A stretch of DNA of 64,000 nt, taken from NCBI RefSeq assembly GCF_012395255.1, contig NZ_JAAZQD010000005.1:1-64000 (forward strand), read 5' to 3'. The stretch comes from Oleiagrimonas citrea (GTDB lineage Bacteria > Pseudomonadota > Gammaproteobacteria > Xanthomonadales > Rhodanobacteraceae). Below, piece after piece: positions 52,053 through 60,669 of the stretch (position 1 is the first letter of the stretch; each line of letters starts with the position of its first letter). The position numbers and the translations under genes were made by a program. The notes beneath the pieces were generated by a model. It was given only the letters and a program-made list of their open reading frames with translations, had not been told where the DNA came from and did no database searches.

Positions 52053-53072
52053 TCAGAGATACAACTCGGTATCGATGCCGTCCGGGGGAAGGTCGATGCT
52101 TGCGGGATCGTCGCGCCAGGCCGACATCAGGTGTCTGCGCACGATGTCGCAGCGCGTGACGATGTCCTGCCGGTCGCCGAAGATGCGCGTGTTGTCGGCC
52201 TGCCAGCCGAGCATGCGCGCGTCCTGTTTCGCGACGCGTCGGATGAACGGCCACAGGAAGAGCCGCACCGCCCAGGCCGGCACTCGGCGGCCTTGCACAT
52301 GCAGCATGCCGATCAGGTGCGTGTTGCGGTCGTCCTGGGGGCTGAAGTGCAGCGAGATGCAGGCCCGACTGCCATTGCGATAGCGGTATTCCAGTTGAGC
52401 TGTACCCGGTGCGCAGAAATGGGCGCGCTCGGATTCGCGCGGAGATTCGAACAGGCGGTAGAGCAGGCCCGACTGGGTTTCATGACCGGAGTAGTCGACC
52501 GTGAAGCCCTCGTTGTTCGGTTGCAGGCGCACGCGCATGGCGCAGCGTTCGCCGCCCTTGCGCACCAGCCCCGGATGCACGAAATGGGTGTGCAGCGGAT
52601 CGAGCACGTTCTCCAGCGCGTCGACGATGTTTCCGCGCCACACGGTCTGCCACAGGAACTTCCGGTTCCAGGTGTCCATGCTCCGGACCCGCTCGGGAAG
52701 ATCGCGTTTGTCATCGTCGCGCTCGCGTACCCAGATCACGCCGTCGCGCTCGGTCACGCAGACCCTGCGTGCGTGAATGCCGGGCAGGCGCTGTTCGGGT
52801 GGTGCGCCGGGCAAGGCCTGCAGGCGGCCCTGCGCGTCGAAGCGCCAGCCGTGATACGGGCATTGCAGTTGACCGTCGATGCAGCGTCCCTTCGACAGTG
52901 GCGCGTGGCGGTGCGGGCAGCGATCCTCGAAGCCGACGACGCGTTGTCCGTCCAGACGCGCTAGCACGATCGGGCGACCGAGCAGCAGAAAGCGCTTCGG
53001 CGCACGGCCGACCTTGCGCGACAAGGTCACCGCGAACCATTGGCTGCGAAGGTGCGAGGGCCAGGGCGTCAT
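52053..53072 (-). CDS. Rieske non-heme iron oxygenase
   Basis: This 339-residue protein has a Rieske 2Fe-2S site C52-x-H54 (DRCPHRHAPL) and C71-x-x-H74 (CPYHGW). The catalytic iron site is D158-x-x-H161-x4-H166 in NVLDPLHTHFVHPG. The rest is an aromatic-ring-hydroxylase-like or VanA-type domain. It should oxidise (hydroxylate or demethylate) an intermediate or product of the cluster; a separate reductase would be needed and is not encoded nearby. Its start overlaps the preceding acyltransferase gene by four bases, and it is the last gene of the operon before the PPTase. Confidence 0.88.
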   Translation of the reverse strand: MTPWPSHLRSQWFAVTLSRKVGRAPKRFLLLGRPIVLARLDGQRVVGFEDRCPHRHAPLSKGRCIDGQLQCPYHGWRFDAQGRLQALPGAPPEQRLPGIHARRVCVTERDGVIWVRERDDDKRDLPERVRSMDTWNRKFLWQTVWRGNIVDALENVLDPLHTHFVHPGLVRKGGERCAMRVRLQPNNEGFTVDYSGHETQSGLLYRLFESPRESERAHFCAPGTAQLEYRYRNGSRACISLHFSPQDDRNTHLIGMLHVQGRRVPAWAVRLFLWPFIRRVAKQDARMLGWQADNTRIFGDRQDIVTRCDIVRRHLMSAWRDDPASIDLPPDGIDTELYL

Positions 53073-54178
53073 AGCCGGAACCTTTTCATGACGGGGACGC
53101 CGACGCCGCGCAGGATACCGCCGAGCGCACGCAGCGCATGGCGGCGCGCGCGCGGCAGGTGATCGACCAGGACGACGCTGTACTCGATCGCGGGACGGCC
53201 GCCACGCTGGCGCTTGAAGTCGGCCACGCCGGCGCTGAGGTTGACCAGGTCGTCCTGCTCTGCGGCCTCGTGCAGTACCCGCGCGGCGAGCCGGCGGTAT
53301 AGGCCGAGCTTCTGCGGTAGGGCGGTGTTGTAGCCGACGATGGGCGAGGTCAGAAGGTTGCCCATGCGCAGGATGCCGACCACACCCTGCAGCACGCCGC
53401 GATCATCGCGCAAGCCATGCAGGTGCAGCAGTCCCGCGTGGCTCCAGGCGCGCAGCAGGTCGCTCCGATACTGCGGGTTGAGCGGCGAGTACTTGCGGAC
53501 GTAGAGTTCGTGATAGAGCGCGGCGGCGCGGTCGTGATCGTCTTCCTGCAGTGGTGCGCAGGTCACGCCTTCGCCTTTGCGCAGCAGAGCGAGGTCGCGT
53601 TTCAGGTCCCGGTGTCGATGGGCCAGCGACGCCACGTCGTCGAACAGATAGACCTGCCGGCTCGGCAGCAGCACGCCGCCGAGCCGGATCAGCGCGCGCA
53701 GCCAGTCGGCGTGATGCGCCGTGTTGAGCGAGCGGAACCACAGGGCATGGTCCGGCCAGCGATCCTTCGCCTCGGTGATGGCTCGGTCGAGATCGACGTC
53801 ATGCAGACATGGGTAGCTGTTGGTCGAGACAAGCCAGTGGTTGAGGGTGACGGCGCGATCGATGCGGCTGCGGCGAAGCAGCGCTCCAGCGCCGTGGATC
53901 AGCAGGCGCAGGGGCGCCGAGAGCAGCGGATGACCGAATCGCGCGACTTCCTCCAGCGCATAGCGGTAGTAGGTGGTGTACGGCGAGCAGATCCACGCTT
54001 GCTCGCCCTCGTCGTCGTTGATCGTCGTCGGCAGACGCACATCGCCGGCTGTCACGGCGTCAACGCGGGCATGCACGTTGGCGATCAAGGAGTGGGTCGG
54101 CCGTGAGCAGTGCACGCCGAGAAAGGCATCGACCTGGGCGTTGAAGGCATCCGGCGACACGTGTGGCGCGATGCTCAT
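53069..54178 (-). CDS. GNAT/FemAB-like acyl- or aminoacyl-transferase
   Basis: This 369-residue protein has no signal or membrane segment. The C-terminal half looks like a GNAT fold: VVGILRMGNLLTSPIVGYNT, then LYRRLAARVLHEAAEQDDLVNLSAGVADFKRQRGGRPAIEYSVV in pieces, where SAGVADFKRQRGG resembles the FemAB/GNAT substrate-site helix. The N-terminal region (IANVHARVDAVTAGDVRLPTTINDDEGE) is unique. It may attach an acyl group to an amine made by the cluster. It overlaps the ATP-grasp gene by four bases and the Rieske gene by four bases, so it is part of the operon. Confidence 0.6.
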   Translation of the reverse strand: MSIAPHVSPDAFNAQVDAFLGVHCSRPTHSLIANVHARVDAVTAGDVRLPTTINDDEGEQAWICSPYTTYYRYALEEVARFGHPLLSAPLRLLIHGAGALLRRSRIDRAVTLNHWLVSTNSYPCLHDVDLDRAITEAKDRWPDHALWFRSLNTAHHADWLRALIRLGGVLLPSRQVYLFDDVASLAHRHRDLKRDLALLRKGEGVTCAPLQEDDHDRAAALYHELYVRKYSPLNPQYRSDLLRAWSHAGLLHLHGLRDDRGVLQGVVGILRMGNLLTSPIVGYNTALPQKLGLYRRLAARVLHEAAEQDDLVNLSAGVADFKRQRGGRPAIEYSVVLVDHLPRARRHALRALGGILRGVGVPVMKRFRL

Positions 54179-55332
54179 GGCCACTCCATGCGTTCGCCGT
54201 CCCACTCGGTGTCCCGCGTCGAGGCTTCGCGCATCGAGCAGCGCTGCCGTGCGGCCAGTCCCGCGTAGGACGCCAAGTCGGCCAGGCCGCCCAGCAGCGG
54301 ACAGCGGTCGCCTTCCACACCGAGCACGTCGCGCGCGGCGCGCAGGTCGCGCCACCATTGGCGTAACGGGACCGTTCGCAGCGACGGCGACAGCGCTGCG
54401 GCCAGCATGACGGGTCCGATCATGCGCAAACTGCTGAAGTCCGGCTGCACGCAGGTATCCGTTTCGCCCATCAACGCGGCGGGCAGGGCCGCGTCGCGTG
54501 CGAAGAGGTGCACGCCGCTCACTGCGCGCGGATTGCATTCCAGGACCGCGTACTGATTGGGTTCGGCGGACATCCAGTCGAACGAGAGCTGACCAGTACA
54601 GGCGGTCTTGCGCGCAAAGGTGCGGACGAAGGCCTCGATCTCCGGCGCTTTGCAGGCCTGGAAGACATAGCCGGAGCTGCCCCGGATGCGGTACACGGGC
54701 CGATAGGTTACATGGGCCAGCAGGCGGCCACGGTCGACGACACTGTACGAACACCGTTCCTCGCCGCGGCAGTAGGCTTGCACGACCCACTTCTGTTGTG
54801 TGGCAAAGCGCGCGGCGCGGTCCGGGATACCTTCAGGGTAGCGGCGCACGTGAACGCCGAAGCGAGAGAACTCGGGCTTGAGGACGACCGGTCGCCCCGC
54901 CGCCCATGCGCGCGCTTCGTCGATATCGTCGACGAGCGCGCTGTCGGGCACATGGATGCCGCAGTCGCGCGCGGCGTCCAGAAAGCGCCATTTGCTGTGC
55001 AGCATGGCCAGGGTGTCGAACGGCGGCGCGACGACACGCACGTCCTGCGGCAGGCGCGCACGGCAGCGCGCCACGTAGAACACTTCCTCGCAGGTCGGCA
55101 GCACCAGGTCGATCCGGTGTATGGCGATGATCCGGTTCAGCGCCTTCGCGTAGGCGTGCAGATCGCCGCGCGCGGACGGCAGGGATTCGCTGGCATGGAC
55201 GCCACGCGACCAGCGCGTGATGCGGCAGGGCACGCTGTCGGCCACGACCACGCGCCAGCCCTGCGCGGCGAAACGGCGCGCGTGATCGAGCGCCACCGGT
55301 GAACGTGCGCCGAGGATCAGCACGCTACGCAT
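54175..55332 (-). CDS. ATP-grasp ligase
   Basis: This 385-residue protein starts MRSVLILGARSPVALDHARRF, the nucleotide-binding fold of ATP-grasp enzymes. The ATP-grasp region is RPVVLKPEFSRFGVHVRRYPEG with a conserved Lys, then QAYCRGEERCSYSVVDRGRLLAHVTY. The Mg site FDWMSAEPNQYAVLECNPRAVSG follows (E and N of ECNPR). It resembles carboxylate-amine ligases of secondary metabolism and could join a fatty or aryl acid to an amino acid. It overlaps the adenylate-forming gene by eight bases. The start was placed at the ATG at 55332; 55410 is also open. Confidence 0.75.
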   Translation of the reverse strand: MRSVLILGARSPVALDHARRFAAQGWRVVVADSVPCRITRWSRGVHASESLPSARGDLHAYAKALNRIIAIHRIDLVLPTCEEVFYVARCRARLPQDVRVVAPPFDTLAMLHSKWRFLDAARDCGIHVPDSALVDDIDEARAWAAGRPVVLKPEFSRFGVHVRRYPEGIPDRAARFATQQKWVVQAYCRGEERCSYSVVDRGRLLAHVTYRPVYRIRGSSGYVFQACKAPEIEAFVRTFARKTACTGQLSFDWMSAEPNQYAVLECNPRAVSGVHLFARDAALPAALMGETDTCVQPDFSSLRMIGPVMLAAALSPSLRTVPLRQWWRDLRAARDVLGVEGDRCPLLGGLADLASYAGLAARQRCSMREASTRDTEWDGERMEWP

Positions 55333-56653
55333 GTTCCGTCTCCCGGGTCGGTCGCAGTCCGCGCACGCGACGGCGCTTGTGGGTGAGCGCATGCGCGGGC
55401 ATCTCGGCAAAGATCAGGTCGGGCATGTCGGCATCGAGCCGTTCGCAGAGTGCATGCAGCGCGTCGCGCAGTAGCTGTTCGCGCGATGCGTCCAGTGCGG
55501 GCTCGATGGCGATCCGCAGCGCATTCGGCGCGATTTGGTCAACCTGGTAATCCGTGATGGCCGGATCCGCAATCAACAGAGCACGCGTCAGCGCATCCGC
55601 GAACAGCGGAATGGATGCATCGCCGGTACGGGCTCGCAACCACACGATGTCGTCCTCGCGCCCCTCGATGCGATCCAGCGCCATGTGCGCGGACCCACAG
55701 GAACAGGGCAATTCGCGCTGCACCAGCACGTCGTTGAGGCGGTAGCGGACGACCGGCTGCGTGCGGCGATACAGGTCAGTGACGATGGGCACGAAACGAC
55801 GTTGCGCACGGTCGATCCATGCGCGTTCCACAATCAGGCCGTCCTCGTTCAGATGCAGTACGCCCTGCGCGCAGGTGTGGCCGAGAAACCCCTCGGTTGC
55901 CTGATAGATCTGTTCGATTGCGATGCCCCAGGTCTGCTCCATGCAGGTCCGATCGATGGGATCGAGCACCTCGGCGGCCGAGATCACCCGGCGTGGCGCG
56001 ATGCGTGCGCGGCCCTGCGAGCGAAGGCGTGCAAGCAGCGCCAGGGCCTGCGCCGGTCCGACCAGAATGGTCGGTGCATAGGCGTCGAGTTCATCGACGA
56101 GTTCGTCCAGCGGTTGCACCAGATCGAAGTAGCGGAAGGTGAGCCGAGCGCCCTGGATGGTGTCGTACAGATTGCTGCCGGCGCGAAGCAGCAGCGCGAT
56201 CCGCTCGCGGGCCAGCAGGCCACCGGGCAGCAGTTTGGCGAGCATCGCGCCGGCCCAGCGGCGGCGCTCCGACGCGCTGGCCAGGAACACGCCGCGCGCC
56301 CCGGAGGTGCCGGTCGACAGACCCACGCTGATGCCGTCGAGGGTCGGCTGGAAGTCGCGGCTGCGTTCGGCGCGTTCGGCCACGTTATAGGCGTCGTGCA
56401 GGGCGATGCCGGCGGTGTTGAGGGTGTCGAAATGCTGCATCCATTGCGACTTGTCCATCATGGGCCAGCACTCGAACGGCTGTCCGGCGTATGCGGCATA
56501 GAACGGTGCATGGGCAGTCAGCCAACGGCTCAGCGCTCGCCAGCGTCGCGCCTGATGCGCGCGGATCTGCTCGCGTGTGCGCAGCCGGTTCCGCTTTCGC
56601 GCTGCCAGATAGGCCAGCGCCACACCCGCTTTTTCGGCCCATTGCTGCGTCAT
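55325..56653 (-). CDS. Adenylate-forming enzyme, F390-synthetase/PaaK-like
   Basis: This 442-residue protein belongs to the phenylacetate-CoA ligase/F390 synthetase branch of adenylating enzymes. The P-loop-like GLSTGTSGARGVF (about 114-126) is the AMP-binding loop. ISAAEVLDPIDR, QIYQATEGFLGHTC and the aden-forming motif IVTDLYRRTQPVVRYRLNDVL follow. It resembles the unassigned TIGR02304-type clade of these enzymes. It would activate a carboxylate as acyl-AMP. The start at 56653 overlaps the metallo-hydrolase gene by four bases. Confidence 0.8.
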   Translation of the reverse strand: MTQQWAEKAGVALAYLAARKRNRLRTREQIRAHQARRWRALSRWLTAHAPFYAAYAGQPFECWPMMDKSQWMQHFDTLNTAGIALHDAYNVAERAERSRDFQPTLDGISVGLSTGTSGARGVFLASASERRRWAGAMLAKLLPGGLLARERIALLLRAGSNLYDTIQGARLTFRYFDLVQPLDELVDELDAYAPTILVGPAQALALLARLRSQGRARIAPRRVISAAEVLDPIDRTCMEQTWGIAIEQIYQATEGFLGHTCAQGVLHLNEDGLIVERAWIDRAQRRFVPIVTDLYRRTQPVVRYRLNDVLVQRELPCSCGSAHMALDRIEGREDDIVWLRARTGDASIPLFADALTRALLIADPAITDYQVDQIAPNALRIAIEPALDASREQLLRDALHALCERLDADMPDLIFAEMPAHALTHKRRRVRGLRPTRETEHA

Positions 56654-57477
56654 GGTCGATGTTCCGCGCAATGAGACGGCACCATGCGCAGCTGCGGCCA
56701 GGCGCGATGCAGGCGCGCAAGGCGTTCGAGCGTGGTGCGGTAGGCGTCGGTATCGCCGAGCCAGGAGGTGACCATGGCCGGCGGCGGCACGCCGTCACGC
56801 AGTGTGCGCGAGGACCACACGGCATCGGCGACGAGCAGCACCGGCTCGTGATCGCTGCTGTGAAAGAACAGACCGAAGTGGCCCGTCGCGTGACCGGGAA
56901 GTTCGATCGCCGTCAGGCTGCCGTCGCCGAACAGGTCGTAGCCGGGAGCCAGCTCCGCGAACGCATCCGGAAGCATGGCGGCGCGCGGCGCATCCTCGAT
57001 CCAGCGAACGCGCTTTGGGAAATCACTCGGAAGCAGGTCGTGCAGCAGTCCTTTCCGCACGGCCGCCAGGCGACCGCGTCGTTGCAGGTCCTGCCAACCT
57101 TCGCGGGCGCAGAAGATGGACGAGGAGGGAAAGTCCCGCAGCCCGCCGACATGATCGCCATGCAGGTGCGAGAGCACGATCGCATCGATGTCGTCGGCGC
57201 CAATGCCGTCGCGCTGCAGCTGGCGTAGCAGGCTCTCGTTGTCCTTCAGCCGCGGTGGCGTGACGGTACGGTAGAGCCGTTCGGGCATGTGCTCCGTGGC
57301 GCTGAAGAAATGCTCGCTGTATCCGGTGTCGAACAACACGGCGCCGCGCTGCGGGTGACGAATCAGGAAGGCCAGCGCGGGAAAGCGCGTCATGCGCCAG
57401 CGCCCGCCCTTGCGCACGCTGCATTCCGGGTGCAGGCAGTGGCCCACCTCGTAGGCGCGCCATTCAAGCGTCGTCAT
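56650..57477 (-). CDS. MBL-fold metallo-hydrolase
   Basis: This 275-residue protein has the metallo-beta-lactamase zinc motif H104-x-H106-x-D108-H109 (LSHLHGDHVGG), a later His in PGHATGHFG, an Asp in LLVADAVW and a final His in VPSHCAEH. The fold resembles AHL-lactonase and thioesterase-like hydrolases. In this setting it could release a product from a thioester or open a lactone. The ATG at 57477 is inside the end of the reductase gene (14-base overlap). Exact substrate unknown. Confidence 0.85.
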   Translation of the reverse strand: MTTLEWRAYEVGHCLHPECSVRKGGRWRMTRFPALAFLIRHPQRGAVLFDTGYSEHFFSATEHMPERLYRTVTPPRLKDNESLLRQLQRDGIGADDIDAIVLSHLHGDHVGGLRDFPSSSIFCAREGWQDLQRRGRLAAVRKGLLHDLLPSDFPKRVRWIEDAPRAAMLPDAFAELAPGYDLFGDGSLTAIELPGHATGHFGLFFHSSDHEPVLLVADAVWSSRTLRDGVPPPAMVTSWLGDTDAYRTTLERLARLHRAWPQLRMVPSHCAEHRP

Positions 57478-58459
57478 GATGCGACCATCCTTGCGCGAAG
57501 CGACGAATGCCCTCGCGGACCGACACGCTCGGGCGGTAGCCGAGCACGCGTCGGGCACGGGTGATGTCGAGCGTTTGCGAATAGCCGAGCACGCCGACAC
57601 CGTAACGGCTCAACCGTGGTTCCGGCCGGCCCGGTTTGAGCCGTGCCGCGGATTCGGCGGCCGTGCCCAGCGCCAGGGCCAGCGTACGCGGCAGGTGCAC
57701 CGGGCGCACGTGCATGTGCAGCGCGTCGAACAGTTCCTGCAGCAGTGTGCGGACGGCCATCGGTTCGCCGTTACTGAGATTGAACACTTGCGGATCGCGC
57801 GACGCGGGAAGGTCCAGCGTGGCCAGCACGGCGTCGGCGACATTGCCGACGTAGGTCGTGTCGATGCGTGCGTGCCCGCCGGCGATGTAGGGAAACCAGC
57901 CGCGTGAGGCCAGCGCGAGGATGCGTGGAAAAATCGCACGGTCGCCTTCGCCGAACACTGCGCGCGGACGGAGGATGATGCGCGTCATGTCGGCATGGCA
58001 GTCATCGGCGACGCACTGTTCGGACTGCCATTTGCTTTCCGCGTAGGCGTTGATCCAGCGCGCGGGCGGTTCGAAAGATTCCTCAATGTCGAATTGATCG
58101 GCCAGGCGGAAATAGATGCTGGGCGAGGAAAAATGCACGAAGCGTGGAACCCGATGGCGCCCGGCCGCGCGAAGCAGACGCTCGGTCGCGACGACATTGG
58201 CACGTTGGAACGCCTCGCGCGGCCCCCATGGTGCGGATAAGGCCGCGCAATGCACGATCGCGTCGCGTCCGGTCACCAGAGGGTCCAGCGCATCGTCCGC
58301 CAGATCGGCGGTGGCGATGTCCGCGAACGAGCCGGCAGCGGCAGTCAGGCGGTCCGGGTTGCGCCCGCTGGCGAGCACTTCGTGCCCGGCGGCCGCCAGT
58401 GTGCGGGTGACGTGAGCGCCGATGAAGCCGGAGGCGCCGGTGACCAGGATACGTGCCAT
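57464..58459 (-). CDS. NAD-dependent epimerase/3-beta-HSD-like reductase
   Basis: This 331-residue extended SDR has the dinucleotide motif GASGFIG at 8-14, and Y139-x-x-x-K143 in the segment NAYAESKWQSEQ. It resembles the 3-beta-hydroxysteroid dehydrogenase/OleD group (VHCAALSAPWGPREAFQRANVVATERLL). It could reduce a beta-keto group formed by the KAS III enzyme upstream. A single base separates it from the KAS III stop, so the two are translationally coupled. It is soluble with no membrane segment. Confidence 0.88.
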   Translation of the reverse strand: MARILVTGASGFIGAHVTRTLAAAGHEVLASGRNPDRLTAAAGSFADIATADLADDALDPLVTGRDAIVHCAALSAPWGPREAFQRANVVATERLLRAAGRHRVPRFVHFSSPSIYFRLADQFDIEESFEPPARWINAYAESKWQSEQCVADDCHADMTRIILRPRAVFGEGDRAIFPRILALASRGWFPYIAGGHARIDTTYVGNVADAVLATLDLPASRDPQVFNLSNGEPMAVRTLLQELFDALHMHVRPVHLPRTLALALGTAAESAARLKPGRPEPRLSRYGVGVLGYSQTLDITRARRVLGYRPSVSVREGIRRFAQGWSHHDDA

Positions 58460-58460
58460 G

Positions 58461-59453
58461 TCAGTAGGTCAGCACCGCGCCGCCGAACGAGAGGCCGGCG
58501 CCCGAGCCGATCAGCGCGATCGTGTCGCCGCGTTTCACCCGTCCCGTGGTCACCGCATGATGCAGCGCCACCGGGATAGATGCCGCCATCTGGTTGCCGC
58601 GTTCGCCCAGGGTGCGCACAAGATGATCGGTAGGCAGTTTCAGCAGCGCTTGCAGGTGCGTCAGCGCCTTGGCGCTGGCCTGGTGTGGAATGATCCGGTC
58701 GATGCCTTCCAGCGACACGCCGGCGCGTTCGAACAGGCGCGCGATGAACGCGGGAAGGCGTTGGGCGGCCATGCGATAGGTCTGGCGTCCGCGCATCTGG
58801 AAGCACGCGCCGTCCAGGAATGCCTGCATGTCCTCGCGCGGGCGGATGCGCGTGCCGCCCGCCCGCACCTGGCACAGCTCGGCGCCGACGCCGTAGGTTT
58901 CGAAGTGTGTGCCGAGGATGCGGCCCGGACCTTCGCCCGCGCAGGCGCCAATGACCACGGCGCCCGCGCCGTCGCCGAACAGCATCGATGTTTCCGCATC
59001 GTCCTCCGGCAGGCCGGCGCTGGCGATCTCGCTGGACACGATCAGTACGCGCCGGTAGCGGCCAGCGTCGACGGCCATGCTCAGGGTGTCCAGCGCGGCC
59101 AGGAAACTCAGGCAGGTCGCATTGATGTCGAACGCGGGAATGCCGCTCTCGCCCAGGCCCAGCTGCCGCTGGATCAGCGCGGCCGAACAGGGGATGGCCT
59201 GTTCCATCACGCTGCAGGCCGAAACGATGCAGTCGAGCTGGTCGGGTGCGAGACCGGCAGCGCGAAGAGCCGCCTCGGCCGCCTGCGCGGCCATGCCGGA
59301 TGTCGTCTCCCCGGCATCGGCGTAGTAGCGCCGGGTAATGCCGGCATGCCGCTGGGTCCAGCCGGAGGGCTTGTTCCAGCGTGCATCCAGTTCCGACGAC
59401 GACACGCAACGGCGGGGCACATGCTCGCCCGTACCTAGAATCTGGACCGACAT
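58461..59453 (-). CDS. Beta-ketoacyl-ACP synthase III-like enzyme
   Basis: This 330-residue FabH-type thiolase has the triad C114 (DINATCLSFL), H257 (PHQAS) and N287 (GNQMAAS). The early W-x-x-x-R-H-A-G-I-x-x-R stretch matches FabH. It condenses an acyl thioester with a malonyl thioester. Many FabH copies serve fatty acid synthesis, but this one is first in a seven-gene biosynthetic operon, so it likely starts that pathway. A strong ribosome site GGGAGAAG precedes the ATG at 59453; the frame runs upstream to 59648 without homology. It is not the OleA type. Confidence 0.9.
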   Translation of the reverse strand: MSVQILGTGEHVPRRCVSSSELDARWNKPSGWTQRHAGITRRYYADAGETTSGMAAQAAEAALRAAGLAPDQLDCIVSACSVMEQAIPCSAALIQRQLGLGESGIPAFDINATCLSFLAALDTLSMAVDAGRYRRVLIVSSEIASAGLPEDDAETSMLFGDGAGAVVIGACAGEGPGRILGTHFETYGVGAELCQVRAGGTRIRPREDMQAFLDGACFQMRGRQTYRMAAQRLPAFIARLFERAGVSLEGIDRIIPHQASAKALTHLQALLKLPTDHLVRTLGERGNQMAASIPVALHHAVTTGRVKRGDTIALIGSGAGLSFGGAVLTY

Positions 59454-59569
59454 CGTCAACTTCTCCCTATGATCCGCCGACCGCGTTCTTCGGCGTGCGA
59501 TGCATCTTGCGGCAGTCACGCGGACCGGACAACGCATCCGTGCGGACCGATCAGCGCGAGCGTCGCAAG

Positions 59570-59586
59570 GTATCAGAAAATGATAC
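59570..59586. promoter_or_regulatory. Palindromic operator candidate between the KAS III operon and the XRE gene
   Basis: GTATCA-GAAAA-TGATAC is a perfect six-base inverted repeat with a five-base spacer; the half-sites extend to nine bases with one mismatch (AAGGTATCA/TGATACTTT). It lies 31 bases before the XRE start and 117 bases before the KAS III start. The form fits an XRE-family dimer site. It could control both divergent units. Confidence 0.55.
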
Positions 59587-59616
59587 TTTTGATGAATAAG
59601 GATCACGGAGGACGAC

Positions 59617-60372
59617 ATGTCCGCTACCGCCATTCTCGTGCAGGCCATCCGTTCGGAGCTGCGTCATCGCGGCATCACCTATCGTGAACTCGCGGCCCGG
59701 CTCGGCGTCAGCGAGCCCACCATCAAGCGCCATCTCGGCAAGGGCGGCTTCACGCTGCAGCGGCTGGACGAGATCTGCGACGTGCTGGGCACCGATCTCG
59801 AGTCGCTGCTGCGCCAGAGTCATGCCGACCGGCGCGCCGTGACCGAACTGAGCAAGGCGCAGGAAACTTCCCTGGTCGCCGATCCCAAGCTGCTGCTGAC
59901 CACCTACCTGATCCTCAACAACTGGCGTTTCGGCGAGATCATGGCGACGTTCCGCATCGACGAAAACGAGCTGGTCTCGCTGCTGCTGAAGCTGGATCAA
60001 CTGAAGATCATCGAATACCGGCCGCCGCAGCGCATCAAGAAACTGACCGCCCGCAACTTTTCCTGGCGCAAGGACGGTCCGGTGCACCGCTTCTTCATGT
60101 CGCGCGTGCTGCCGGAATTCTTCGGCGAGCGCTTCGACGGCACCAGCGATGCCTTCCATTTCGTCGGCGCGACCTTGTCCGAAGGCTCCCGCGCACGCAT
60201 GCAGGCGGCCATTGCGCGCCTGGTCGAGGAATTCGAGCAACTGGCGCGCATGGATGCGCGTCTGTCGCTGGACGTGCGCGACGGCTGCTGCGCCGTGCTG
60301 GCGTTTCGCAAGTGGGAGTTCTCCGAATTCACGCGTCTGCGGCGGAAGCGAGTGGCGACGGCTCGCTCGTAG
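59617..60372 (+). CDS. XRE-family transcriptional regulator
   Basis: This 251-residue protein has an N-terminal helix-turn-helix of the XRE type (residues about 8-62: ELRHRGITYRELAARLGVSEPTIKRHL). A C-terminal domain of about 180 residues, with LLTTYLILNNWRFGEIMATF and RFFMSRVLPEFFGERF, is probably a ligand or dimer domain that I cannot name. It is divergent from the biosynthetic operon with a 163-base gap holding a palindrome. It probably controls the operon and perhaps itself. An AGGACGAC ribosome site lies just upstream. Confidence 0.8.
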   Translation: MSATAILVQAIRSELRHRGITYRELAARLGVSEPTIKRHLGKGGFTLQRLDEICDVLGTDLESLLRQSHADRRAVTELSKAQETSLVADPKLLLTTYLILNNWRFGEIMATFRIDENELVSLLLKLDQLKIIEYRPPQRIKKLTARNFSWRKDGPVHRFFMSRVLPEFFGERFDGTSDAFHFVGATLSEGSRARMQAAIARLVEEFEQLARMDARLSLDVRDGCCAVLAFRKWEFSEFTRLRRKRVATARS

Positions 60373-60669
60373 TGCGAACCGTGCCGGTGCGACGCGAAGC
60401 CGTCCCGCGAAGTTCGAGTGGTTGCAACGCGGCAGTTCGAGCCATGCCGCCCCATGCCCAGGCCATGCCCAGGCGAAGGACGAGGACGATGTCGCCCGTG
60501 CTCCACGCCGGACGACTTCTCTGTGACACACTCGAGGCATCGAACGTGTTGCGGTTCCAGAAACCCGGGTCAGCGTGCACTTCAGCGACGGCTCGTGGCC
60601 GAACGCTGCCTTGCGATCAAGCTGGCTATCTTCGATTCGAAGCGGGTATTCGCCATCCCGCGTCCTTGT
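60373..60669. other. Gap between the XRE gene and the symporter gene
   Basis: About 300 bases between convergent genes. An 11-base tandem duplication, CCATGCCCAGG, lies at 60452-60473. No gene and no clear terminator is seen. Confidence 0.4.

Noticed and set aside
58461-59453. OleABCD-like olefin cluster
   Set aside because: The SDR resembles OleD, but the KAS III is FabH-like, the ligase is PaaK-like and no OleB-type hydrolase is present.
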